A stretch of 53,141 nucleotides of DNA from contig JABDKL010000071.1 in the NCBI GenBank assembly GCA_013002225.1, positions 1 to 53,141 of the forward strand, read 5' to 3'. Under the pieces are notes generated by a model. That model had not been told where the DNA came from. It made no database searches and saw only the letters and a list, made by a program, of their open reading frames with translations. Each line of letters begins with the position of its first letter. Positions within the stretch are counted from its first letter, which is position 1. This document shows positions 33,724 through 43,338 of the stretch, one piece after another. The position numbers and the translations under genes are program-made. This DNA comes from Winogradskyella sp. (GTDB lineage Bacteria > Bacteroidota > Bacteroidia > Flavobacteriales > Flavobacteriaceae).

Positions 33724-36072
33724 ATGATGAAAAAATACTGCCTCGCTCTCATCCTTCTTTTTGGATGTCTTATTACCTATACACAAACAACCTTAGCAAA
33801 AGAAGATATTGCAATAATTGGAGTAAACACCGATACAGAAAACTTTACTTTTTTACTTAGGGTAGACATTACAACAGGTACTGAGATTTATTTTACAGAT
33901 AATGAAGTCAATGCTACTGGAACTGCTCTAAATAATACGGGCGAAGGTATTGTGCTTTTTACCGCAAGTACTAACTATAATTGTGGTTCTGTACTTAGCT
34001 TTGTTGCTAATAGTGCCGAATTTAGTAATGTTTCTGGAAGTTTGATTCTCAATAATGGTGGCGATGAATTGTTAGCTTTTCAAGGGTATAATAACACCGA
34101 TGATTCCTGGACAACATTCTTACATGCCAATGTGTATGATTCGATAACATTTCCTGTTGGTTTTACAGCAGCAGATATTGTTGATGGCTTTCGACATAAT
34201 AGAGCGTATAATGGGAATACAAATAACCCAACTTGGGCAGAGCTTAATAACATAACCAATTATAATGAAGGTAATAATTTTTCCTTAGTCACACTTTCTA
34301 CTACTAATTTTAATTGTGCCGCTTGTTCCGTAGTTGCTACTTGGGATGGCACCAACTGGAATTGGAGTGATGGGACTCCTCAAAATACAATTCCTACATC
34401 AGATGTAACTGTTATTATTGATGGAGCCTATGATACATCAGCAGGTGCACCCCAGACCAGCTTTAGTGCATGTAGTATAACAGTTAACACTAACAATACG
34501 CTCACGATAGGAAATAATTCATATATAGAAATACAAAACGACATAGTAGTGAATGGTGATATTACTGTAGAACGACGAGGCTCTGTAGTTCAAATTGATG
34601 ATAATGCATCTACTTCAGGTTCTGGGAACATAATTGTTCAAAAGAATACGGCATTATTAAATACAGCTTTTGAGTACACCTATTGGAGTTCCCCTGTAAG
34701 TGGCGAAACAATTGAAGATACTTTCTCTAATGTAACACCTAATAGGCGTTATCTCTTTAATGCATCAAATTTTGAAGATCTTTTATCCGAAATAGATAAT
34801 TCAGGTAATTATGTGCCAGGTCAGGACGATATTGACGATGATGGAAACGCCTGGCAATTAGCATCTGGTATAATGCTTCCTGGCGTTGGTTATGCTACCA
34901 CAGCTGTAAATTTTGGAATGTTTCCTGCATCCCAACAATTCACTTTTGAAGGTCCTTTTAATAATGGTGTCTACCAACCAGCGATTTCTAATGCCAGTAA
35001 TGGTAATTATAACGACTGGAATTTTATAGGTAATCCCTACCCTAGTGCTATCGATACTGATGTGTTCTTTACAGTTAATTCAGGAATTGTAGACCATATT
35101 TATTTGTGGAGTCATGCTACACCTGCAAGCGCAAATGCATCTGGTAACGAAGGTCAGAATTTTTCAGGTTCAGATTATGCAATTATTTCCGCGAATGGCG
35201 TAAATACTGCAGGAGGATCTGGTACTATTCCAAATAATTTTGTTCCCTCTGGGCAAGGATTTTTTATAGAAGCATTAAGTGGAACTAATGTCACCTTCAA
35301 CAACTCCATGCGTGTAACAGGAAATAATGGTCAGTTTTTTAGACCATCAAATCTTACAAATTTAAACAGACAAGTTCTTTGGTTAAATCTTACATCAGAT
35401 AACGGTGTTTTTAATCAAATTGCCGTTGCCCATATTACAGGTGCAACAGATGACTTTGATGGCTCATTTTATGACATAAGAAGAAATATTTCTTCTGCAA
35501 GTGCAGCCAGAATTTATTCCACTATTCCGAATGATAACAAAGAATACGTCATACAAGGTAAAACTTTTGATGGCTTAAATGAAAACGAAGTAATTGAACT
35601 AGGTTTTAAATGTGCAATTGAAACTGAAACTACGTTTACTATTTCTTTAGCACAATTTGAAGGTGTCTTTTATAATAACAACTCGGTCTACTTAAAAGAT
35701 AATTTAACCAATTCCATCCACAACCTTAAAGATTCTGACTACAACTTTACATCGGAGGTCGGAGAATTTAATGACCGTTTTGAAATTGTGTTTAATGACG
35801 CTCTACTCTCTGTAGATGACCATCAAATTCATCCTAAGGCATTAACGATTGTTGAGTTAAATAACGGAAACGTGGAATTTAAAATAAACGGAAATTCTAC
35901 TATTAAAAAGGTTGAAATTTTAGATATGTTAGGCAGACAGGTTTATAGCTTTAAAGCTAACCATTCGACTGAAGTTTATAACCTCTCTAAATTAAGACAA
36001 TCCCCCTATATTGCAAGAGTCACCTTGTCTAATGGCCAGATAATAAGTAAAAAAGCGGTTAAACAAAAGTAG
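33724..36072 (+). CDS. Secreted T9SS type A sorting-domain protein
   Basis: The 782-residue product begins with a signal peptide (MMKKYCLALILLFGCLITYTQ). Residues ~20-200 are a lamin-tail/LTD-like region ('DIAIIGVNTDTENFTFLLRVD', shown here only as its key pattern 'TEIYFTDNE'), followed by 'SDVTVIIDGAYDTS' beta-helix-like sequence. The YWSSPV motif lies at residues 320-325 and 'WNFIGNPYPSAID' near 440. Residues ~700-782 form a T9SS type A C-terminal domain ('VEILDMLGRQVYSF', 'NLSKLRQSPYIARVTLSNGQ', ending KKAVKQK). It is therefore a T9SS substrate, related in its central region to the protein at 1-2298. Ligand unknown. Confidence 0.9.
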   Translation: MMKKYCLALILLFGCLITYTQTTLAKEDIAIIGVNTDTENFTFLLRVDITTGTEIYFTDNEVNATGTALNNTGEGIVLFTASTNYNCGSVLSFVANSAEFSNVSGSLILNNGGDELLAFQGYNNTDDSWTTFLHANVYDSITFPVGFTAADIVDGFRHNRAYNGNTNNPTWAELNNITNYNEGNNFSLVTLSTTNFNCAACSVVATWDGTNWNWSDGTPQNTIPTSDVTVIIDGAYDTSAGAPQTSFSACSITVNTNNTLTIGNNSYIEIQNDIVVNGDITVERRGSVVQIDDNASTSGSGNIIVQKNTALLNTAFEYTYWSSPVSGETIEDTFSNVTPNRRYLFNASNFEDLLSEIDNSGNYVPGQDDIDDDGNAWQLASGIMLPGVGYATTAVNFGMFPASQQFTFEGPFNNGVYQPAISNASNGNYNDWNFIGNPYPSAIDTDVFFTVNSGIVDHIYLWSHATPASANASGNEGQNFSGSDYAIISANGVNTAGGSGTIPNNFVPSGQGFFIEALSGTNVTFNNSMRVTGNNGQFFRPSNLTNLNRQVLWLNLTSDNGVFNQIAVAHITGATDDFDGSFYDIRRNISSASAARIYSTIPNDNKEYVIQGKTFDGLNENEVIELGFKCAIETETTFTISLAQFEGVFYNNNSVYLKDNLTNSIHNLKDSDYNFTSEVGEFNDRFEIVFNDALLSVDDHQIHPKALTIVELNNGNVEFKINGNSTIKKVEILDMLGRQVYSFKANHSTEVYNLSKLRQSPYIARVTLSNGQIISKKAVKQK

Positions 36073-36093
36073 GTTTTGGAAAAAAGGCTTTGG

Positions 36094-38529
36094 TTATAAG
36101 TTGTACCTCAAGGCTAAAATTAAATTTCTACCAGCAGCCGAAATTCCAGAAGAATACGTTCTGTAACGTTGATCCGTAATGTTTTCAATACTAGCTGTAA
36201 CCGTTATATTGTTATTATAGCGATACTGAGCTCTTATATTAAGGGTATACCATGATGGAGCATATGGATTTCCATTTTCATCTAAAGCATACATATACGC
36301 TTTTCCTACCTCAGAAGGTGCCAATTCATCAAAGGCCAACTCATTATTATAAACTGAAAACAGATCTAACTTTAACTTGTCTTTATCCCAAATTAAATGT
36401 GTACGTCCAAAGCTTGGTGCGACATGTCTAACTGGTACTTCTATACCGTCATTTTCTTCTTTCCCGCCTATAATATTATATTGAGAACGCAATTTTAATT
36501 GGTTCGTAAAATGTATTACCAAGCCTGCTTCAAATCCATAGATCCATGCTCGGGACGCATTTTGTATGGCTTGCACATTACTCAGTTCACCGTCATATTC
36601 AATTTCTGTTTCACCATTAATATCATAATCTCTTCGGATAAGTGCATTATCTAAAAAGGTGTTGTAGGTGGCTAAGTCTAAAATGAGCTTGTCGTTAAAG
36701 TTTAATTTTAAACCTAATTCACCTCCATAAGCATATTCTGCTTTCAGGTCTCTGTTTGGTACCACTACTGAGCCTGGCTCGGAATCAAAGACCTTACCAA
36801 TATCGTCAATATTTGGAGCTCTAAAAGCTGTAGAACCATTGAGGTTCCATTGGATCATTTCGCTTGGTGACCACGTCAGACCAGCTGTACCAGTCAATGC
36901 ACCAGTATTAACATTAGCATCGCTAAATGGTAAATTTAAAAACCTATTATTAGCTGTAAAGTCCGCATTTGCCATTACTTGATTGTACCTAAGGCCAGAC
37001 TGAAAAACAAACTTAGAATTTGGACGGTATTTAAGACTAGCATAACCAGCCAGAGATTGCCAGGTTGAACCATCTGGATAACGCGTCACAGTTGGAGCAT
37101 TTATACCAGTATCTATATTAAATTCATTGCCCTTTGATTTGATAAGGTTAAATAGGTATTCGGTACCATAAAATAGCGTGGTTTTAGAACTTAAACGCTT
37201 CTCTAAGTCTACATTAAAAGACAATGCATCAACATTTTCTTCTCTTATTTGACGAATCGAAGACTGAAAATCTCTATCTTTTCTACTTTCTTTAAAATTC
37301 TGATATGCAAGTGTTGCTTGTATTTTATCGTATAAATTAGAACGACTGCTTAATTTAGTTACCTGAAAATTACTCATAAACCACTGTTGAGGACCATATT
37401 CCCATTCAGCAGACCTTAATGCATCTCCTCTCGGTCTAATTAATCTATCGTATCGCGGGTAATCTGATGTGGTGGTATAATATATACCTAAATCAAAATT
37501 TAAATTGTCAGAGGGCTCATAGCGAACTTTCTGCATTAAATTTATTTGACTATAAGCTGTTGGTGTTTGTAATCTAGGGGCACTATTAGACACCATAACA
37601 TCTTCACCATTTTGTCGGATAATATACTGTTCTCTTAAGTATTCGTCAGGGCCATGACTTCCCATTTTTAAATCCTCAAAATCCGAATAGGATACATTAG
37701 TTAAAAACGCCCATTTTTTGTACCCTAAATTAACATCAAAATGGCCTGTTTTTTCATTATTTGCACTGGCATATCTTGTTAGAGCACTTGCGTTTAAATA
37801 CAAATTATCTTTATAAGATAGTTGTGGTTTTTTGGTATAAAAACTCATAACCCCACCAATAGCATCACTACCATAAACTACTGAACCAGCACCAAGTGTT
37901 ACTTCGGTATTTTTTATAGCTAATGGGTCTATTGAAATTATATTTTGAAGATTACCACCTCTAAATATGGCATTATTCATTCTAACACCATCTACGGTAA
38001 TAAGCAGTCGATTTGTAGAAAACCCTCTAATTATCGGGCTACCACCTCCAAGCTGACTTTTTTGAACATATATATTCCCTGTATTCTCCAAAACATCTGC
38101 ACTGGTTTGAGGGTTTGAGAGCGCAATATCAGCGGCATCTAAACTGACTATAGTTTGAGGAACATCTCTTTTATTTTGTTTAAACTTTGAAGCAGAAATT
38201 ACAATTTGTTTTAAGTCTTCAACATTTGGGGTTAAGTAAACAATATTATCGTTATTTAAAATTTCAGACTTAGTGATTTGCGTTTTTAAATAGATAATAT
38301 TCTGAAAAAATATGACCTCATCATCATCAAATTTATCTATAGACACCTTACCATTTAGATCTGTTACGGCCGATTTTGTCTTTTTTAAATTGTATAATGC
38401 CACACCTGGTATGGGCACATCGGTAATGTCTTCCAATACGGTAATCGTCTGTGCCTGATGAACCGTAGAAAATAGAAAAACAAAAAATAGAAGGCTATAA
38501 TGGTACTGTACTTTCAAACTTAACGTCAT
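36094..38529 (-). CDS. TonB-dependent receptor, hemoglobin/transferrin/heme type
   Basis: The 811-residue receptor has a signal peptide (ending VHQAQ), a short carboxypeptidase-regulatory-like segment (~27-95), a plug ('QIVISASKFKQNKRDVPQT', 'SPIIRGFSTNRLLITVDGVR', 'VTLGAGSVVYGSDAIGGVMS') and a barrel with 'STAFRAPNIDDIGKVFD' and 'VVPNRDLKAEYAYGGELGL', which correspond to the FRAP and NPNL boxes of heme and hemoglobin receptors. It ends 'AAGRNLILALRYNL'. Heme or iron uptake is the best guess. It follows recO by 23 bases in the porZ-recO direction, so it may be transcribed with them. Confidence 0.85.
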   Translation of the reverse strand: MTLSLKVQYHYSLLFFVFLFSTVHQAQTITVLEDITDVPIPGVALYNLKKTKSAVTDLNGKVSIDKFDDDEVIFFQNIIYLKTQITKSEILNNDNIVYLTPNVEDLKQIVISASKFKQNKRDVPQTIVSLDAADIALSNPQTSADVLENTGNIYVQKSQLGGGSPIIRGFSTNRLLITVDGVRMNNAIFRGGNLQNIISIDPLAIKNTEVTLGAGSVVYGSDAIGGVMSFYTKKPQLSYKDNLYLNASALTRYASANNEKTGHFDVNLGYKKWAFLTNVSYSDFEDLKMGSHGPDEYLREQYIIRQNGEDVMVSNSAPRLQTPTAYSQINLMQKVRYEPSDNLNFDLGIYYTTTSDYPRYDRLIRPRGDALRSAEWEYGPQQWFMSNFQVTKLSSRSNLYDKIQATLAYQNFKESRKDRDFQSSIRQIREENVDALSFNVDLEKRLSSKTTLFYGTEYLFNLIKSKGNEFNIDTGINAPTVTRYPDGSTWQSLAGYASLKYRPNSKFVFQSGLRYNQVMANADFTANNRFLNLPFSDANVNTGALTGTAGLTWSPSEMIQWNLNGSTAFRAPNIDDIGKVFDSEPGSVVVPNRDLKAEYAYGGELGLKLNFNDKLILDLATYNTFLDNALIRRDYDINGETEIEYDGELSNVQAIQNASRAWIYGFEAGLVIHFTNQLKLRSQYNIIGGKEENDGIEVPVRHVAPSFGRTHLIWDKDKLKLDLFSVYNNELAFDELAPSEVGKAYMYALDENGNPYAPSWYTLNIRAQYRYNNNITVTASIENITDQRYRTYSSGISAAGRNLILALRYNL

Positions 38530-38552
38530 TTAATTTTCGCCAAATAATTAGT

Positions 38553-39272
38553 TTAATGAAAAACATCATTAAGTACTTGTAAAGATTTAGGCTTTTTAAA
38601 ATCCCCCAAATGTAATTCAAAATAATACAATAACATATTCAAAAAATCTTGCCTTTGTTTTGCATTAATTCGTATGGTAATTAAATCCTCAAAATTTATG
38701 CCCAATAGCGATTTTAACAATGTTAAATTTTGACCGGAGATCGTGTAAATACTGTTATTATAAGTCTGAAACGTCCCAGATTGTAAGTTAAAGTATTGGG
38801 ATTCCTTCTTTGGATAATCGGGTTGAAACCCCAGGTATCGGGTTAGTTTTAAAAGAAATAATAAATGAAAATTTGAAAATGAATCTTCGGCATCTAAATA
38901 CTGAAGCGATGCCTCGAGATAGTTAAATAGGTCTTCATTTTTTTCTTCTTCCTTAAGTACGTTAGATAATATTTCGGACAGAAATAAAACTATTGCACTT
39001 TTATAAATGTTAGTATGTAAGGTTTTGTAAATATAGGTTGGTTTTATCTCTCGTATGGATTGAAGTGAATTGTTGGGCCTGTAATTTTCTTCGATTTGTA
39101 GTTGAGATAAAGACTGAAAATAAACTGTTTTAGTCTGGCTTTTTTTAGACCTTAAAATTCCTCTTAAAATATAACTTACCACACCACGCTCTTGTGTATA
39201 ACACTTCACAATAAGATCGTAATCTTTGTATTTTAATTTTGAAAGAACAATACAGTTGTTTTTTGTGTACAT
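38553..39272 (-). CDS. recO: DNA repair protein RecO
   Basis: RecO loads RecA onto SSB-coated DNA with RecR. Starting at ATG 39272 the product has 239 residues and begins 'MYTKNNCIVLSKLKYKDYD', the OB-fold start of RecO. An earlier in-frame ATG (39317) lies inside porZ and would add 15 non-conserved residues. The helical C-terminal domain includes 'FHLLFLLKLTRYLGFQPDY' and 'FFELHLGDFK'-type sequence. The zinc-binding cysteines of some RecO proteins are absent, as is usual in this phylum. It begins 7 bases after porZ. Confidence 0.92.
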   Translation of the reverse strand: MYTKNNCIVLSKLKYKDYDLIVKCYTQERGVVSYILRGILRSKKSQTKTVYFQSLSQLQIEENYRPNNSLQSIREIKPTYIYKTLHTNIYKSAIVLFLSEILSNVLKEEEKNEDLFNYLEASLQYLDAEDSFSNFHLLFLLKLTRYLGFQPDYPKKESQYFNLQSGTFQTYNNSIYTISGQNLTLLKSLLGINFEDLITIRINAKQRQDFLNMLLYYFELHLGDFKKPKSLQVLNDVFH

Positions 39273-39279
39273 TTTAGAT

Positions 39280-41664
39280 TTACCTAACGATAAGGACTTT
39301 AATAACCTTTGTTTCAAAGGAGTCTAGATCTGAAATTAAAAACAGATACACACCTGTTCTAACCACTGAGTTTGCGAGATTTTTACCATTCCAAACAGCA
39401 GTGCCTCCATCAATTGCAAAATTATAATTAGCACTAGAAGATCTCTGATTAATATTAGATTGTGCCTCAGCTACCAGGTTGCCTTCAATATCCGTAATTT
39501 TAATATTAACCCTATCTGTTAGTCCGCCGACCTTTACGCCTTTTGTAATATCATTAAGATCATTAAAGCCCAATATGTTGTATTCTGGTCGTACCGGATT
39601 TGGATATGCATAAGCGCTCTCTAAGGTTTCCTCCGGCGCTGATCCGCCAGCATTAAATGCTACTAAACCTTTGGATGTAGCTATGTATACCAAACCATTT
39701 TCTGAATCTATCGCAATATCATTAATTCTATTTGAAGGTAATGGTGAATTATCAGTTGTAAAATGATATATAGTGTTTTGCCCATCTGATGAGAAATAAA
39801 AAGCACCAGAATCTGCAGTTGCAATCCATTTATTATTAGAACCATCGACTTCAATATCGTTAATTGCCTGTCCTTCTAAAAGTTCTTTAGGTATACCTTC
39901 TTCTAATATAATAATCTGATTAAGACTGGGGTTTGGATCATCGTAAAATCCGGAAGTATTAAACAAAACTCTCAATCCGTTTGTTGTACCAACCCATAGT
40001 TGATTTCTATCATCTAAAGCTAATGCCGTAAATCGAGAAAATGGTGGTACATTTTGAGATTCAGAATTTAAGTTTCGCAAAGGATTAGAAGCTATATTCT
40101 CATTATAAGCCAAAAGCCCATTGGAGTAAGACCCGATCCATTTAGTTCCATTATTATCTATTTCTATCTCAAAAAAGCCCAACTCGTCGTTTAATGGGTC
40201 TTCAATTAAAGAAGAAAAACTATAACCTTGCCAGTTGCCTGTAATTGGATCATAGGATTTCAAGGCCTTGTCTACACGACTTGTAACTGACCACAATAGA
40301 CCATTTCTATCAAACTCCGTATCAGTGACTCTTATACTTTTAAAATTTGGTGCTCCAGGTAATATTAGAGATTCTAACCCACTGTTACTTTCATCGTATA
40401 ATATGGTTGGCTCAAAGTCATTAAGTTCCAGTATACCATCTTGCATTGCACTAATGTATACTTGACCTGGATTAAAGATGTTTGTCGAAATTTCTGAAAG
40501 ATTTCTTGCGCCTAAAACACTATCAAAAGGTATACTGGTCCATCTTTCATTATCATAGTAACTTAACCCTCTTGCTCTTAAAGGGGACGGATTAAGTGAA
40601 GCCGAATAATCACCGAACGAGGCCCAAATCGTTTTAGAATCTCCATTGAGTCTAAATACGCTATTAAATAATGGACCATTTGGCATAACCTGAGTATACA
40701 TATCAGTACCCGTTGCTAGTATTTCTAATACTCCAAAATCTTCTGTTCCTATATACACATAATCATTTAAAATAACCGATGAAGAAAACTCAGTCGCAAA
40801 TTCTATATTTGGCTGAAACGTATTTACAAGAGTTAATGAAGCATCGTATACATACGAAGCATTAGACATTGTAAAAATTAAATTGAGATCTGTTGCCTTA
40901 GCGTCTAAGGGCAATTGAGGTAAACTAAATAAGGAGTTAATACTACTGCCATCAGTTTCGTAAAGCTGATTATTGGATCTTACAAAATACACCTTATTAT
41001 TTAGCGTATTCATAGTATAGTAATCACCTTGGATAATAGTTTCCCACTGTGAAAAATCTATCAAATTGGGATTATCTATATTTCCTTTTTTTACGCCATT
41101 GCTATTTAAACAGGCCGCATAAATTTCATTATTAAAGACCGTAACCTGATTGACTGTTATCTGTGTTCCTCCGTTACCTAAAAAATAGGTATCCCCAAAT
41201 TCTAATCTTTCCAGATCATATACAGAGATCCCATAATCGGTTGAGATATACACAAAACCATTATGTTCATAAAAATGATTTATGCCTTTATTTTCGGGTG
41301 TAATATTAGGTTTATCTAAGATATCGACAATGGTTAAGACCGATGCATCTGTTTCTGAGTACAGCTCAATTAAACCGCTATTATATCCTATTAACAAACT
41401 CTGATAAGTCTCACTAAAGTATATTGTCGTTATATCTTCACCTGCCAATCCCTCTACAGTAGTTATCGTAGAAAGATCCAGTACATCTGTATCGTACCGA
41501 AAAACAGAATTTTGAGCTGCTGCATAAATATTATTTTCCCCACTTACAACCTCGACAATGTTATTGTAAGAAAAATGAGATTCCCATAATGTAGAGTAAT
41601 CTTGACTGTAAACCTTTGTTACCAGAACTAATAAAAAAAGTACTTTAAAAATAGGCTTAATCAT
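39280..41664 (-). CDS. porZ: Type IX secretion system component PorZ
   Basis: In Porphyromonas gingivalis PorZ is part of the surface attachment complex PorU-PorV-PorQ-PorZ that processes T9SS cargo and anchors it to LPS. From ATG 41664 the protein has 794 residues (a longer frame to 41721 adds residues before the signal peptide and is rejected). After a signal peptide (FKVLFLLVLVTKVYSQ) come two beta-propeller-type domains: 'SLLIGYNSGLIELYS', 'VYISTDYGISVYD', 'LWVGTTNGLRVLF', 'NNKWIATADSGAFYF', 'VYIATSKGLVAF'. A T9SS CTD-like immunoglobulin fold ends it ('YPNPVRPEYN', 'IKITDIEGNLVAEAQ', 'VRTGVYLFLISD'). It precedes recO. Confidence 0.9.
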   Translation of the reverse strand: MIKPIFKVLFLLVLVTKVYSQDYSTLWESHFSYNNIVEVVSGENNIYAAAQNSVFRYDTDVLDLSTITTVEGLAGEDITTIYFSETYQSLLIGYNSGLIELYSETDASVLTIVDILDKPNITPENKGINHFYEHNGFVYISTDYGISVYDLERLEFGDTYFLGNGGTQITVNQVTVFNNEIYAACLNSNGVKKGNIDNPNLIDFSQWETIIQGDYYTMNTLNNKVYFVRSNNQLYETDGSSINSLFSLPQLPLDAKATDLNLIFTMSNASYVYDASLTLVNTFQPNIEFATEFSSSVILNDYVYIGTEDFGVLEILATGTDMYTQVMPNGPLFNSVFRLNGDSKTIWASFGDYSASLNPSPLRARGLSYYDNERWTSIPFDSVLGARNLSEISTNIFNPGQVYISAMQDGILELNDFEPTILYDESNSGLESLILPGAPNFKSIRVTDTEFDRNGLLWSVTSRVDKALKSYDPITGNWQGYSFSSLIEDPLNDELGFFEIEIDNNGTKWIGSYSNGLLAYNENIASNPLRNLNSESQNVPPFSRFTALALDDRNQLWVGTTNGLRVLFNTSGFYDDPNPSLNQIIILEEGIPKELLEGQAINDIEVDGSNNKWIATADSGAFYFSSDGQNTIYHFTTDNSPLPSNRINDIAIDSENGLVYIATSKGLVAFNAGGSAPEETLESAYAYPNPVRPEYNILGFNDLNDITKGVKVGGLTDRVNIKITDIEGNLVAEAQSNINQRSSSANYNFAIDGGTAVWNGKNLANSVVRTGVYLFLISDLDSFETKVIKVLIVR

Positions 41665-41732
41665 TAAGCATTTAATTTTTTCAAATATATTTAATACTAA
41701 CGGTAATAAATAGCCAATCATATATTATGTAA

Positions 41733-41764
41733 CAAAAAAAGCCTCTGTATTAATACAAAGGCTT
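41733..41764 (-). terminator. Rho-independent terminator after gdhA
   Basis: On the minus strand AAGCCTTTGTATT / AATACAGAGGCTT forms a stem with two mismatches, followed by a T-run. It separates gdhA from porZ. Confidence 0.8.
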
Positions 41765-41787
41765 AATCATTTAAGTCTTGAATTCTG

Positions 41788-43131
41788 TTAGATGACGCCT
41801 TGCGCTAACATAGCATCCGCAACTTTTACAAAACCAGCAATATTTGCTCCTTTTATATAGTCTATAGTTCCATCTTCACTTTTACCATATTCTACACAAG
41901 AATCATGAATATCTTCCATAATATCTTTTAGTCTTGCATCTACTTCTTCTCTTGTCCAGCTTAAGCGTAATGAGTTTTGGCTCATTTCTAATCCAGACGT
42001 AGCAACACCTCCGGCATTAGACGCTTTTCCGGGTGCGAATAATATTTTGCCTTTTTGGAATTCGTGAATAGCCTCAGGTGTGGATGGCATATTTGCCCCT
42101 TCCGACACACACATACATCCGTTTGCAATAAGTTGCTTTGCCTCTTCTCCATTTAATTCGTTCTGAGTAGCACATGGTAATGCGATATCGCATGGTACTG
42201 ACCAAGGTCTTTCGTTTGCAACAAATTTTGCATTAGGATACTTATCTGTGTATGCGCTGATTCTGCCGCGCTTTACATTTTTAAGATCCATTACAAATTT
42301 CAGTTTCTCTGTATTTATACCGTCTTCATCAAAAATATAACCTCCAGAATCAGATAGTGTTAATACCGTTGCCCCAAGTTCAATAGCTTTTTCTGCAGCA
42401 TATTGAGCAACATTACCAGAACCAGAAATAACGACTTTTTTACCTTTAAAAGAGTCATTTTTAGTTTTAAGCATGTTCTCTGCAAAGTATACATTACCAT
42501 ATCCTGTAGCTTCTGGTCGTATTAAAGAACCACCCCAGGAAGCACCTTTACCAGTTAATACACCTGTAAATTCGTTTTTCAATTTTTTATACATCCCAAA
42601 CATGTAACCAATCTCTCTTCCTCCAACACCTATATCACCAGCTGGCACATCCGTATTAGGACCAATATGTCTGAATAATTCTGTCATAAATGCGTGACAA
42701 AAACGCATGATCTCGTTATCAGATTTTCCTTTAGGATCAAAATCCGATCCACCTTTACCTCCACCCATTGGCAGTGTGGTTAAGGAATTTTTAAATACCT
42801 GCTCAAATGCCAAGAATTTTAAGATACTAGCATTTACTGTTGGGTGAAAACGCAAACCTCCTTTGTAGGGACCAATAGCCGAATTCATTTGTACTCTATA
42901 GCCTCTGTTTACCTGGATTTCACCAGCATCATCTACCCAACTAACTCTAAAAGAAATAAGGCGTTCTGGCTCTACCATTCTTAATAAAATATTCTTACCA
43001 TTATAAATATCGTGCTCTGCGATATATGGAATAACCGTTTCTGCTACTTCCTGAACGGCCTGTAAAAATTCTGGTTCGTGACCATTACGCTCCTTTACGA
43101 TATCTAAAAAAGCTTCAATCTTATCTTTCAT
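41788..43131 (-). CDS. gdhA: NADP-type glutamate dehydrogenase
   Basis: GdhA interconverts 2-oxoglutarate plus ammonium and glutamate. From ATG 43131 the product has 447 residues, exactly the length of the E. coli enzyme; a longer frame to 43218 has an unrelated 29-residue extension and is rejected. Visible: 'GGLRFHPTVNASILKFLAFEQ' region (glutamate binding), catalytic 'PMGGGKGGSDFDPKGK', 'DVPAGDIGVGGREIGYM', and the nucleotide-binding 'VVISGSGNVAQYAAEK'. The GSGNVA fingerprint is of the NADP(H)-preferring hexameric type. It is followed by its own terminator and is divergent from the gene at 43339. Confidence 0.97.
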   Translation of the reverse strand: MKDKIEAFLDIVKERNGHEPEFLQAVQEVAETVIPYIAEHDIYNGKNILLRMVEPERLISFRVSWVDDAGEIQVNRGYRVQMNSAIGPYKGGLRFHPTVNASILKFLAFEQVFKNSLTTLPMGGGKGGSDFDPKGKSDNEIMRFCHAFMTELFRHIGPNTDVPAGDIGVGGREIGYMFGMYKKLKNEFTGVLTGKGASWGGSLIRPEATGYGNVYFAENMLKTKNDSFKGKKVVISGSGNVAQYAAEKAIELGATVLTLSDSGGYIFDEDGINTEKLKFVMDLKNVKRGRISAYTDKYPNAKFVANERPWSVPCDIALPCATQNELNGEEAKQLIANGCMCVSEGANMPSTPEAIHEFQKGKILFAPGKASNAGGVATSGLEMSQNSLRLSWTREEVDARLKDIMEDIHDSCVEYGKSEDGTIDYIKGANIAGFVKVADAMLAQGVI

Positions 43132-43279
43132 ATATAATATTGTTAAGAAAATGTGATTTATAGGGTGTAAAGATACATTATCTATAAAAATAATATCTTT
43201 AAATTTACATATTCTCAATAAAAATTTTAACGCTTACATTTATTGCTAAAATAATAAATTATGCATTTTATCTGTTTTA

Positions 43280-43310
43280 TTTGGTAGTTTATCGAGTTTT
43301 TATATATTTG
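43280..43310 (+). promoter_or_regulatory. Bacteroidota promoter of the 43339 gene
   Basis: A TTTG at 43280-43283 (-33) and TATATTTG at 43303-43310 (-7) are separated by 19 bases, the expected spacing. The ATG follows 28 bases after the -7 box. This is the cleanest promoter in the window. Confidence 0.75.
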
Positions 43311-43338
43311 TTCACCGTGTACTTCAATTTCAATTGAT

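Noticed and set aside
41665-41721. N-terminal extension of PorZ
   Set aside because: The signal peptide starts at the ATG at 41664; the extension would disrupt export.
43132-43218. N-terminal extension of glutamate dehydrogenase
   Set aside because: The extension is unlike the family, and the ATG at 43131 gives the canonical 447-residue enzyme.
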